DNA of 7,068 nt from Firmicutes bacterium UBA5301 (lineage in GTDB: Bacteria; Bacillota; UBA5301): positions 1-7,068 of the forward strand of contig DHRX01000136.1 of NCBI GenBank assembly GCA_002408345.1, given 5' to 3'. Positions 1-6,061 of the stretch are shown in pieces (position 1 is the first letter of the stretch; the number at the start of each line of letters is the position of its first letter). Made by a program: the position numbers and the translations under genes. The notes below the pieces were generated by a model. It was not told where the DNA came from and ran no database searches. It worked only from the letters and a program-made list of their open reading frames with translations.

Positions 1-735
1 CCAGCTGGAAGAATGCCGGTAGTAATGGCAGCTGAAGCCGGGGGAACTATGGTTCACGAGGCTTGCGGCCACGGACTAGAGGCAGATTTAGTACAAAAAG
101 GTGTTTCTGTATATGCTGGTAAGGTCGGGCAGCAAGTAGCAGCTAAGGGCGTTACAGTCATTGATGATGCCACTTTACCAAATCATTATGGTTCTTATCG
201 TTTTGATGATGAAGGGGAGCCAGCGCAGAAGAAAGTTTTAATTGAGGATGGTATACTCAAAGGCTATATGTATGACTTAATTACTGCGGCTAAAGATGGG
301 GTAACCCCAACCGGTAATGGCCGTCGAGAATCCTACCACCATCGACCGATACCCCGTATGTCTAATACCTTTATTGCCCCAGGGCCGGATCGGACTGAAG
401 AGATAATTGCTGATACTGATACAGGGCTATATGTTACCAAAATGGGCGGAGGCGAAGTTAATACAGCTACCGGTGATTTCGTTTTTGAAGTCGCCCAGGG
501 ATTTCTGATTCGAGATGGTCAAGTGACAGAGCCGGTTCGAGGAGCTACGTTAACCGGCAATGGCCCTGAAACCCTCAAATTAATTGACCGTATCGGCAGT
601 GACCTGGGTTTCACAATCGGAACTTGTGGTAAGAGCGGCCAGGGTGCACCGGTTTGTGATGCCCAGCCGACGATTCGAATAACAGAGTTGGTAGTTGGCG
701 GAATTGCCGCCGGGGAAGCAGGTGAAGAGGCTTGA
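1..735 (+). CDS. tldD: TldD metalloprotease subunit, C-terminal part (5' end outside window)
   Basis: This is the catalytic subunit of the TldD/TldE (PmbA) protease, a cytoplasmic enzyme of peptidase family U62 that in E. coli processes microcin B17 precursor and degrades the CcdA antitoxin. The frame is open from base 1 and the residues before the first ATG (codons Pro-Ala-Gly-Arg at 1-12) match the conserved approach to the active site. The ATG at 13 is therefore internal and the gene is cut by the window edge; about half of a usual 460-480 residue protein is missing. The metal-binding HExxxH motif reads HEACGH at 55-72. A Cys codon at 625-627, in the context GTCGKSGQ, fits the C-terminal Cys ligand described for TldD. 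The conserved PTGNG, GLYVTKMGGGEVN and PVRGATLTGNG blocks follow. Its stop overlaps the tldE start. Family assignment is very secure; the physiological substrate cannot be inferred. Confidence 0.95.
   Translation, partial: PAGRMPVVMAAEAGGTMVHEACGHGLEADLVQKGVSVYAGKVGQQVAAKGVTVIDDATLPNHYGSYRFDDEGEPAQKKVLIEDGILKGYMYDLITAAKDGVTPTGNGRRESYHHRPIPRMSNTFIAPGPDRTEEIIADTDTGLYVTKMGGGEVNTATGDFVFEVAQGFLIRDGQVTEPVRGATLTGNGPETLKLIDRIGSDLGFTIGTCGKSGQGAPVCDAQPTIRITELVVGGIAAGEAGEEA
720..725 (+). promoter_or_regulatory. Ribosome binding site that decides the tldE TTG start
   Basis: The sequence AGGTGA lies inside the last codons of tldD and ends 6 nt before the TTG at 732. This supports TTG as the true start and suggests translational coupling, because ribosomes ending at the tldD TGA (733-735) release on top of the start codon. 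Confidence 0.6.
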
Positions 736-2069
736 GTTCAGTAACGCAATTAGTGCAACAACTAATAGAGATTGGGCAGAGTAAGCAGATTAACTCTATT
801 GAAGCTTATGCTAGTCAAGTTCAGGAGCTAGAGGTGGAGGTTAGTGATGCGCAGGTGGAAAACCTGCAAAAAGCGGCAGAGACCGGGGTTGGTGTCCGGG
901 TTTTACATAATGCTCGATTAGGTTTTGCGTATACGACCGACCTTAGTTCTGAAGGCTTGACAAAGTTAGTCCAAGAAGCCCTGGAAAACAGCAGTATAGT
1001 GCCTACAGATCAGTACTATTCTCTAGCCCAACCCCAACCATATGAGGAATTGGAACTGTTAGATCGGGAAAGCTGGGATACTGTTTCCATTGAAGAAAAG
1101 ATTGCTTTAGCTAAAGGGATAGAGACAGCAGCAAAAGCTTATGATCGCCGAGTAAGTAAGGTACGGATGGCTCGCTTTTCAGAGCAAATGTACCAGGTTG
1201 CTCTGGCCAATTCGTATGGTTTAACAGCTTCTTATGCAGGTACAGGTTATTCGGCTAGTGTGTTAGCTATTGCTCAAGAAGGGGAGAATACTGAGACCGG
1301 TTGGGGGTTCAATTTTTCCCATCGTCTAGCAGAGCTCAATCCGGAACAGGTTGGAGTCGAAGCTGGTCAACGTAGTGTTGCTATGTTAGGCGCTCGAACA
1401 GTTTCAAGTCAAAAAGCTGATATTATCTTAGACCCAGCTATTGGTGCTGAATTTTTAGGTGTCATTGCTCCTGCCTTAACCGGTGATGCTATACAAAAGG
1501 GCAAGTCTCTATTTTTCGATAAGTTAGGTCAAACTGTAGCTTCTTCCATCGTTAATATTAGTGATGATGGAAGAAAATTAGCCGGCGCTGCAGCGGCACC
1601 TGTTGATGATGAAGGTGTTCCTACTGGCGAAACCCCCCTAATTGTAAACGGGGTTCTCCAAGGGTTTCTACATAATATCTATACCGCTAGGAAAGCCGGT
1701 GTAGCCCCTACCGGCAACGGTCTGCGCAGTTCTTTTCGAGGGCGGCCTGAGTCTAGCCCCTCTAACTTCTATTTATTGCCAGGAAACAAGCCGGCAGCAG
1801 AAATAATTGCCGGGGTCCAACGGGGTCTTTATGTGACTAGCGTTATGGGGATGCATACCGCTAACCCAATTTCAGGTGACTTTTCTTTAGGAGCCTCTGG
1901 ATTATGGGTAGAAAACGGTGAATTTGCTTACCCGGTTCGTGGTGTAGCTATTGCCGGCAATATTGTTGATTTCCTTAAATCGATGGTAGAGATAGGTAGT
2001 GACCTAAAGTTTTTAGGAAGCTATGGTTCTCCTACAATTAGAGTTGCTGGTATTTCTATCAGCGGATAA
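732..2069 (+). CDS. tldE: TldE/PmbA, non-catalytic partner of TldD
   Basis: This encodes a 445-residue protein of the TldD/PmbA family, close to the usual 440-450 length, and is expected to form the heteromeric protease with TldD in the cytoplasm. Its C-terminal half aligns block by block with the adjacent TldD: VDDEGVP with FDDEGEP, GVLQGFLHN with GILKGYMYD, VAPTGNG with VTPTGNG, GLYVTSV with GLYVTKM, YPVRG with EPVRG, and IGSDLKF with IGSDLGF. The segment corresponding to HEACGHGLEAD of TldD reads LGVIAPALTGD (residues 242-252), so both metal-binding His and the Glu are absent. The region with the TldD Cys is shortened and contains no Cys. This is the pattern known for TldE/PmbA. The start is TTG at 732, overlapping tldD as TTGA; the SD-like AGGTGA supports it. 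The N-terminal third is the more variable domain that normally helps form the peptide-binding chamber. Confidence 0.95.
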   Translation: MSSVTQLVQQLIEIGQSKQINSIEAYASQVQELEVEVSDAQVENLQKAAETGVGVRVLHNARLGFAYTTDLSSEGLTKLVQEALENSSIVPTDQYYSLAQPQPYEELELLDRESWDTVSIEEKIALAKGIETAAKAYDRRVSKVRMARFSEQMYQVALANSYGLTASYAGTGYSASVLAIAQEGENTETGWGFNFSHRLAELNPEQVGVEAGQRSVAMLGARTVSSQKADIILDPAIGAEFLGVIAPALTGDAIQKGKSLFFDKLGQTVASSIVNISDDGRKLAGAAAAPVDDEGVPTGETPLIVNGVLQGFLHNIYTARKAGVAPTGNGLRSSFRGRPESSPSNFYLLPGNKPAAEIIAGVQRGLYVTSVMGMHTANPISGDFSLGASGLWVENGEFAYPVRGVAIAGNIVDFLKSMVEIGSDLKFLGSYGSPTIRVAGISISG

Positions 2070-2072
2070 CTT

Positions 2073-2079
2073 GAGGTGA
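2073..2079 (+). promoter_or_regulatory. Ribosome binding site of aroE
   Basis: GAGGTGA lies in the 14-nt gap between tldE and aroE. Its GAGG core is 7 nt before the GTG at 2084 and 5 nt before an out-of-frame ATG at 2082, so both could in principle be used for initiation. Confidence 0.65.
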
Positions 2080-2083
2080 AGAT

Positions 2084-2953
2084 GTGGTAACCGGTCAGAC
2101 TGGGGTGGTTGGTCTAATAGGCCACCCTGTTCGTCATTCGTTGTCACCAGTGATTCATAATGCTGGATTTCAAGCGGCTGGGTTAGACTTTGTTTACTTG
2201 CCTTTTTTAGTAGAAAAAGATCGGTTAGATGAGGCGTTAGCAGGGCTTTATTCTGCTAATATTCAGGGTTTGAATGTAACCGTTCCATTTAAAATAGAAG
2301 TTCTTAATTATGTAGTTGATCTTACACTAGAAGCCCGGAAAATTGGGGCCGCTAATCTTCTAATTAGAGGAGAACAAGGCTGGATCGGTGATAACACCGA
2401 TGGGCGTGGCTTTGTCCAGTCTTTACTAGGGGCGGGGTTTAATCCTGCTGGGAAAAAAGCTCTTCTTTTAGGAGCAGGGGGAGCAGCAAGAGCTGTTGGT
2501 TTTGGCTTGTTAGGAGCAGATATTGACCAATTATGGTTGACCAACAGAACAGAGGAGCGGGCTATTGATTTACAGTCTATATTAGCCACCGCTTACCAAC
2601 AAAAGAAAGTATCGGTGGTAGAGTGGAAAGATCGCGAAGACCTTGAACTGCTTCGAAATATGGACTTAATTATTAATACCACTACTGTTGGTATGAGTGC
2701 GAAATCTAATGAACAGCCGGTAGTGGCTTTAGACGGCTTAGCTGGTGGACAGGCAGTAGTAGCGGATATTGTTTATAGCCCTTTACAGACCCCATTAATT
2801 TTGGCAGCTAAGGCAAACGGTTTGCTTACTGTGACCGGAGATAAAATGCTACTTTATCAAGCGGTAATTTCCTGGGAGACCTGGACTAAACAAAAAGCAC
2901 CACTAACTAAAATGGCTCAGGCTTTAGCGGACGCGCTATATTTAGCTAGGTAA
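2084..2953 (+). CDS. aroE: Shikimate dehydrogenase (NADP-type)
   Basis: AroE reduces 3-dehydroshikimate to shikimate, step 4 of the chorismate pathway, in the cytoplasm. The 289-residue length is slightly above the usual 270-285. Visible motifs in order are GLIGHPVRHSLSP (residues 10-22, with S19 and S21 expected to hold shikimate), NVTVPFK with catalytic Lys70, NTDG with catalytic Asp106, the dinucleotide loop GAGGAA (130-135), TNRT (N154, R155, T156), which is the usual NADPH-selecting motif, then INTTTVGMS and ADIVYSPLQTPL, and a final YQAVISWETW helix. The start is GTG at 2084. An in-frame TGA at 2072-2074 blocks extension, and the core homology begins only about seven residues in, so no later start is preferred. 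It lies 14 nt after tldE and 57 nt before the ComFB-family gene. An ATG-TGG-TAA triplet series overlaps its start (see findings). Confidence 0.97.
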   Translation: MVTGQTGVVGLIGHPVRHSLSPVIHNAGFQAAGLDFVYLPFLVEKDRLDEALAGLYSANIQGLNVTVPFKIEVLNYVVDLTLEARKIGAANLLIRGEQGWIGDNTDGRGFVQSLLGAGFNPAGKKALLLGAGGAARAVGFGLLGADIDQLWLTNRTEERAIDLQSILATAYQQKKVSVVEWKDREDLELLRNMDLIINTTTVGMSAKSNEQPVVALDGLAGGQAVVADIVYSPLQTPLILAAKANGLLTVTGDKMLLYQAVISWETWTKQKAPLTKMAQALADALYLAR

Positions 2954-2962
2954 AGGAATTTA

Positions 2963-2998
2963 TTGGCAAGAAGTCGAAGGACGAAACATTCTGGGTAG
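2963..2998 (+). other. Possible 11-codon basic leader reading frame upstream of the ComFB-family gene
   Basis: In the 57-nt gap after aroE, a TTG at 2963 opens an 11-codon frame reading MARSRRTKHSG and ends at TAG 2996-2998. An AAAGGA (2952-2957), overlapping the aroE stop codon, sits 5 nt before the TTG and could serve as a ribosome binding site. Five of the eleven residues are basic if His is counted. The frame is the same as that of the ComFB-family gene, so the single TAG is all that separates them (five further codons lie before the ATG at 3011). It could be a real small upstream frame, the remnant of a longer ComFB N-terminus, or chance. With no comparison available I rate it as weak. 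Confidence 0.25.
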
Positions 2999-3004
2999 AG
3001 GAGG
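2999..3004 (+). promoter_or_regulatory. Ribosome binding site of the ComFB-family gene
   Basis: A perfect AGGAGG lies 6 nt before the ATG at 3011 and immediately follows the TAG of the small upstream frame. It supports ATG 3011 over the downstream in-frame ATG at 3035. Confidence 0.75.
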
Positions 3005-3010
3005 GTATTT

Positions 3011-3289
3011 ATGGTGGAGGGACCTCGTAATGTGATGGAAGATTTGGTGAAAAAAGCGGTGAATGAAATTGCCCCTGAGTATCCAGAACTTTGTATATGT
3101 AACCGATGCCAAGTAGATATTATTGCGTTAACGCTAAATAAATTAGGGCCTAAGTATGTGGTTAGTTCTCAAGGGGAGATCCAGGCTAGAGTTGAACTAG
3201 CAGGGCGTCAGCCTCAGATTGATATTTTATTAGCGGTTCGGGACGCCATTGAACAGGTAGTAGCACGTCCCCATCACCACAGGCTCTAA
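3011..3289 (+). CDS. ComFB-family (late competence development) protein
   Basis: This 92-residue cytoplasmic protein matches the small ComFB domain family. Features in order: the VMEDLV helix (residues 8-13); a helix leading to EYPELC; a CxCxxC cysteine cluster (C28, C30, C33), a likely zinc site typical of the family; the DIIALTLNKLGPKYVVS core (36-52), where the Asp, the ALxLN and the P-x-YVV pattern are family hallmarks; and a final amphipathic helix with ILLAVRDAIEQV. It ends in a short His-rich tail (HHH at 88-90). Named from the B. subtilis comF operon, ComFB has no classical enzymatic role. From memory, recent work on cyanobacterial homologues reports binding of cyclic dinucleotides (c-di-GMP, c-di-AMP); whether this copy does so is inference. 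No DNA-binding or membrane segment is visible. It lies between aroE and aroC, 11 nt before the latter, so it is almost certainly co-transcribed with shikimate genes. Family call is strong; function here is unknown. Confidence 0.9.
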   Translation: MVEGPRNVMEDLVKKAVNEIAPEYPELCICNRCQVDIIALTLNKLGPKYVVSSQGEIQARVELAGRQPQIDILLAVRDAIEQVVARPHHHRL

Positions 3290-3294
3290 GGAGG
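3287..3294 (+). promoter_or_regulatory. Ribosome binding site of aroC, containing the upstream stop codon
   Basis: TAAGGAGG is a full match to the anti-SD core and lies 6 nt before the TTG at 3301. Its first three bases are the stop codon of the ComFB-family gene, so termination of that gene occurs on the aroC ribosome binding site. The strong site compensates for the weak TTG start. Confidence 0.85.
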
Positions 3295-3300
3295 ATTATC

Positions 3301-4464
3301 TTGCTGCGTTTTCTTACTGCCGGAGAATCTCATGGCCCCGGCTTAATTGCTATTATTGAAGGGTTACCTGCCAATCTATCTATTAATACTAATCTTATAA
3401 ATCAAGAGTTAGCGCAAAGGCAACAGGGTGCCGGTCGTGGAGGCCGGATGAAAATCGAGTTAGACCAAGTAAAGATCCTATCAGGGGTACGTTTCGGATT
3501 AACCCTTGGTTCTCCAGTGAGTCTGCTTATCGAAAATAAAGATTGGGCTAACTGGACTACGGTAATGAGCTCAGATCCTATACCAGTGGAGCCAACACGT
3601 TTATTAGAACCACGGCCGGGGCATGCTGATTTACCCGGGGTTTTAAAATATGGTCAGAGAGACTGTCGCAACATTTTAGAACGTGCTAGTGCTAGAGAAA
3701 CTGCGGCTCGGGTTGCGGTCGGTGGGGTAGCAAAACAATTATTGGCCCAATTTGGCATAACAGTAGGCAGTCAGGTTAAAAGTATCGGTGATATTACTGC
3801 TGTTGCTTGCTTATGTAATCCAGATCAAATCTCAGACGTTCGTTTATCTCCGGTACATACTTTAGATGAGGAAGCTGCCAAGCGTATGGTTGAACATATT
3901 GACCAGGCCCGGGCTGCTGGCGAAAGTTTAGGCGGGGTCTTTGAGGTTGTAGTTTGGGGCGTTCCGGTAGGGTTAGGCTCCCACGTTCACTGGGATCGTC
4001 GATTAGATGCCCAGTTATCTGCAGTTATTATGAGTATTCCAGCTATAAAAGGGGTGGAGGTTGGAGATGGTTTTGCCTTGGCGGAAAGGTTAGGCTCAGC
4101 GGCTCATGATGCCATCTACTATGCTCCGGAGCAAGGCTTTTACCGTCGCACTAACTATGCTGGTGGTATCGAAGGGGGTATTTCTAACGGTATGCCGATT
4201 AGAATTACTGCTGCTATGAAACCGATTCCCACCTTGATGACGCCGCTTCCATCAGTACAGATTGAAACTAAAGAAGTGGTAGAGGCAGCTAGAGAACGGA
4301 GTGACGTCTGCGCTGTACCAGCTGCAGCAATAGTTGCAGAAGCTATGGTTAGCTGGGTTTTAGCCGGAGCTATATTGGAAAAGTTCGGCGGCGATAATAT
4401 CCAGGAGACCTTAGCAGCTTTTGCCCGTTATCATAAGGAGGTTTCTGCCGGTGATCCGAACTAA
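3301..4464 (+). CDS. aroC: Chorismate synthase
   Basis: AroC converts 5-enolpyruvylshikimate-3-phosphate to chorismate, the last (seventh) step of the shared aromatic pathway, using reduced FMN as a non-consumed cofactor. The 387 residues fit the usual 360-390. Visible motifs: FLTAGESHGPG with the conserved His11, QRQQGAGRGGRM, DQVKILSGVRFG, SPVSLLIENKDW, RPGHADLPG with the second conserved His (His108), the ERASARETAARVAVG block, HWDRRLDAQLS, GGIEGGISNG and RSDVCAVPAAA near the C-terminus. The start is TTG at 3301, fixed by the TAAGGAGG site and by the family consensus that begins two or three residues before the first conserved block. The bases coding for its C-terminus carry the ribosome binding site and start of the next gene, which overlaps by 14 nt. 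No second domain such as a flavin reductase is present, so a reducing partner must come from elsewhere. Confidence 0.98.
   Translation: MLRFLTAGESHGPGLIAIIEGLPANLSINTNLINQELAQRQQGAGRGGRMKIELDQVKILSGVRFGLTLGSPVSLLIENKDWANWTTVMSSDPIPVEPTRLLEPRPGHADLPGVLKYGQRDCRNILERASARETAARVAVGGVAKQLLAQFGITVGSQVKSIGDITAVACLCNPDQISDVRLSPVHTLDEEAAKRMVEHIDQARAAGESLGGVFEVVVWGVPVGLGSHVHWDRRLDAQLSAVIMSIPAIKGVEVGDGFALAERLGSAAHDAIYYAPEQGFYRRTNYAGGIEGGISNGMPIRITAAMKPIPTLMTPLPSVQIETKEVVEAARERSDVCAVPAAAIVAEAMVSWVLAGAILEKFGGDNIQETLAAFARYHKEVSAGDPN
4435..4441 (+). promoter_or_regulatory. Ribosome binding site deciding the aroK-aroB start
   Basis: AAGGAGG inside the 3' end of aroC lies 9 nt before GTG 4451. It makes GTG 4451 the preferred start. 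The further upstream in-frame TTG at 4421 has no such site and would add ten residues that read through the SD itself. Confidence 0.75.
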
Positions 4465-6061
4465 ATCAAATATAGTTTTGATTGGATTTATGGGTGCCGG
4501 TAAGACTACTATCGGTAAAGTATTGGCCGGCCAGTTAGGAAAAACTTTTGTTGATCTTGACGAGTATATTATCCAGAAAGCCGGTCGGAGTATAGCTACA
4601 ATTTTTGAGGAAGTAGGGGAGAGCGGTTTTCGTCAGCTTGAGTCTACTGCGGTAGCCGAACTGTCCGAGAAAACTGGAATAGTGCTGGCTACTGGTGGGG
4701 GAACACCAATTAATCACAATAACTTTGCCAAACTACGGGAAATCGGGGTAGTTATTTATTTAAACCCATCTTATGCGGTGTTAAAGGAACATCTTAAAGC
4801 CGATAGTTCTCAGCGGCCTTTGGCTAAACTTAACGCCGATCAGCTTCTACAGCTCTATCAAGAACGTCAAGCTTGGTATGGGTTGGCCGATTATCAGGTT
4901 ACCTATGAGACTTTGGATGATTTGGCAGCTGTCGTTGCTGTAGCGGAGGAAATTAAACTCCTTTTGGAGCCGAGTTCGCCGACTTTAGTTATCGATACTC
5001 CAACCAGCCAATATTCTTATTGGTTAGGTCGGGGCTTTTTTACTTCTGGTCAATTAGCTTGTTTGCCTAAGCCGGTTACACCGAAAGCATTATTAGTTAC
5101 CGATGCAACTGTTGGTGCGTTATACGCCGACCGAGTCACTCAGAACTTGGCTCAATTGGGTTGGGACTTAGCGGTGGTTACGTTTCCGGCCGGCGAGGAG
5201 CAGAAGCGTCTAGTCAACCTAGAGTTAATTTGGGAACAAGGTTTTCAACATGGTGTTGATCGTAAAGGTTGTATCTTTGCTTTAGGTGGGGGGGTTATTG
5301 GGGATCTAGCTGGATTTGCTGCGGCAACTTATATGCGGGGGATACCATTTGTTAATTTCCCAACGACGTTATTAGCCATGGTTGATAGTTCTATTGGTGG
5401 TAAGGTTGGTATAAACCATGCTCGGGGCAAAAACTTAGTAGGTGCTTTTCACCATCCCCAGAGTGTAATTGCTTCCATCGATATGTTAGAAAGCCTTGAT
5501 ATTCGTAACTTAGCTGCGGGTTGGGGAGAGGTAATTAAAACAGCGTTAATTGGCGACCCTGTGTATTATCGCCAATTAGTGGGGGAGCAGCCGGAGCTTA
5601 GGTTACCTGAGACCCAGGTTGAGGCGGTTTTTCGGTCTGCTAAAGTCAAGGTAGCAATTGTACAGCGGGATGAACATGAACAAGGTTTACGTAAATTACT
5701 AAACCTGGGACATACTTTAGGCCACGGCTTGGAACAGGCCCTGGGTTATGGAAAGTTACTGCATGGTGAGGCGGTAGCTATTGGAATGGTAGCTGCGGTT
5801 TACGTGGCTCAGCGTTTGGGTTTGGCTGAGGCTCCGTTAACCAGTGAATTGAAAAATCTCCTGACCCATTACCGTCTACCGGTAGCTTGGCCAAGAGAAC
5901 TTGGTGTAACGGAAGTTACGACCCCTGTCCTCTTAGATAAGAAGAATCAATCAGGTCAGGTGACGATGTTACTACCGATAAAACCGGGAGAAATAGTTGA
6001 GGAGGCCCTAACAGTTACTGAATTTAACCGACTAATGGAAGCTTTTCGAGGTGAAACATAA
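4451..6061 (+). CDS. aroKB: Bifunctional shikimate kinase / 3-dehydroquinate synthase (AroK-AroB fusion)
   Basis: One 536-residue frame carries two complete pathway enzymes. Residues about 1-172 are shikimate kinase (step 5): P-loop GFMGAGKTT (12-20), DLD (Asp35, Asp37), Arg61 in GFRQLE for shikimate, ATGGG (80-84), and the RPL lid motif (122-124). Residues about 178-536 are 3-dehydroquinate synthase (step 2): NAD loop GGGVIGD (279-285), PTTLLAMVDSSIGGKVGIN, and metal ligands Glu360 (GWGEV), His421 (LNLGHT) and His438 (LHGEA). The 61- and 17-residue spacing between these ligands resembles that of stand-alone AroB. A short linker of about five residues containing SSP joins the halves. There is no stop or frame change across the junction, so the fusion is real in this sequence. 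Both active sites look intact. From memory, a similar AroKB fusion exists in Thermotoga. The start chosen is GTG 4451, overlapping aroC by 14 nt; it ends one base into the aroQ start. Confidence 0.96.
   Translation: MIRTKSNIVLIGFMGAGKTTIGKVLAGQLGKTFVDLDEYIIQKAGRSIATIFEEVGESGFRQLESTAVAELSEKTGIVLATGGGTPINHNNFAKLREIGVVIYLNPSYAVLKEHLKADSSQRPLAKLNADQLLQLYQERQAWYGLADYQVTYETLDDLAAVVAVAEEIKLLLEPSSPTLVIDTPTSQYSYWLGRGFFTSGQLACLPKPVTPKALLVTDATVGALYADRVTQNLAQLGWDLAVVTFPAGEEQKRLVNLELIWEQGFQHGVDRKGCIFALGGGVIGDLAGFAAATYMRGIPFVNFPTTLLAMVDSSIGGKVGINHARGKNLVGAFHHPQSVIASIDMLESLDIRNLAAGWGEVIKTALIGDPVYYRQLVGEQPELRLPETQVEAVFRSAKVKVAIVQRDEHEQGLRKLLNLGHTLGHGLEQALGYGKLLHGEAVAIGMVAAVYVAQRLGLAEAPLTSELKNLLTHYRLPVAWPRELGVTEVTTPVLLDKKNQSGQVTMLLPIKPGEIVEEALTVTEFNRLMEAFRGET
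6048..6054 (+). promoter_or_regulatory. Ribosome binding site of aroQ
   Basis: GAGGTGA, in the last codons of aroKB, ends 6 nt before ATG 6061. The stop and start share one base (TAATG), a typical coupling arrangement. Confidence 0.65.

Noticed and set aside
13..15. ATG at 13 as the start of tldD
   Set aside because: The frame is open to base 1 with conserved TldD residues (Pro-Ala-Gly) before it, and a start here would remove the whole N-terminal domain.
2308..2589. 93-codon reading frame on the minus strand within aroE
   Set aside because: It lies opposite strongly conserved aroE codons, has no ribosome binding site that I can see and resembles no known family; it is a shadow frame.
2963..2991. 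Possible sigma-70 promoter in the aroE-ComFB gap, with TTGGCA at 2963 as -35
   Set aside because: At 16-17 nt spacing the -10 position reads AACATT or ACATTC, with at most two matches to TATAAT, so it is not convincing.
2954..3010. Terminator or riboswitch (such as a T-box) in the longest intergenic gap
   Set aside because: At 57 nt it is too short for a T-box, and no stable hairpin or U-run is visible.
4421..4450. Upstream TTG start for the aroK-aroB fusion at 4421
   Set aside because: It lacks a ribosome binding site and would translate through the AAGGAGG at 4435-4441. GTG 4451 has correct spacing to that site, and the kinase homology begins only a few residues later.
4535..4717. 60-codon minus-strand frame within the shikimate kinase part
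   Set aside because: It is antisense to conserved AroK codons, with no recognisable domain.
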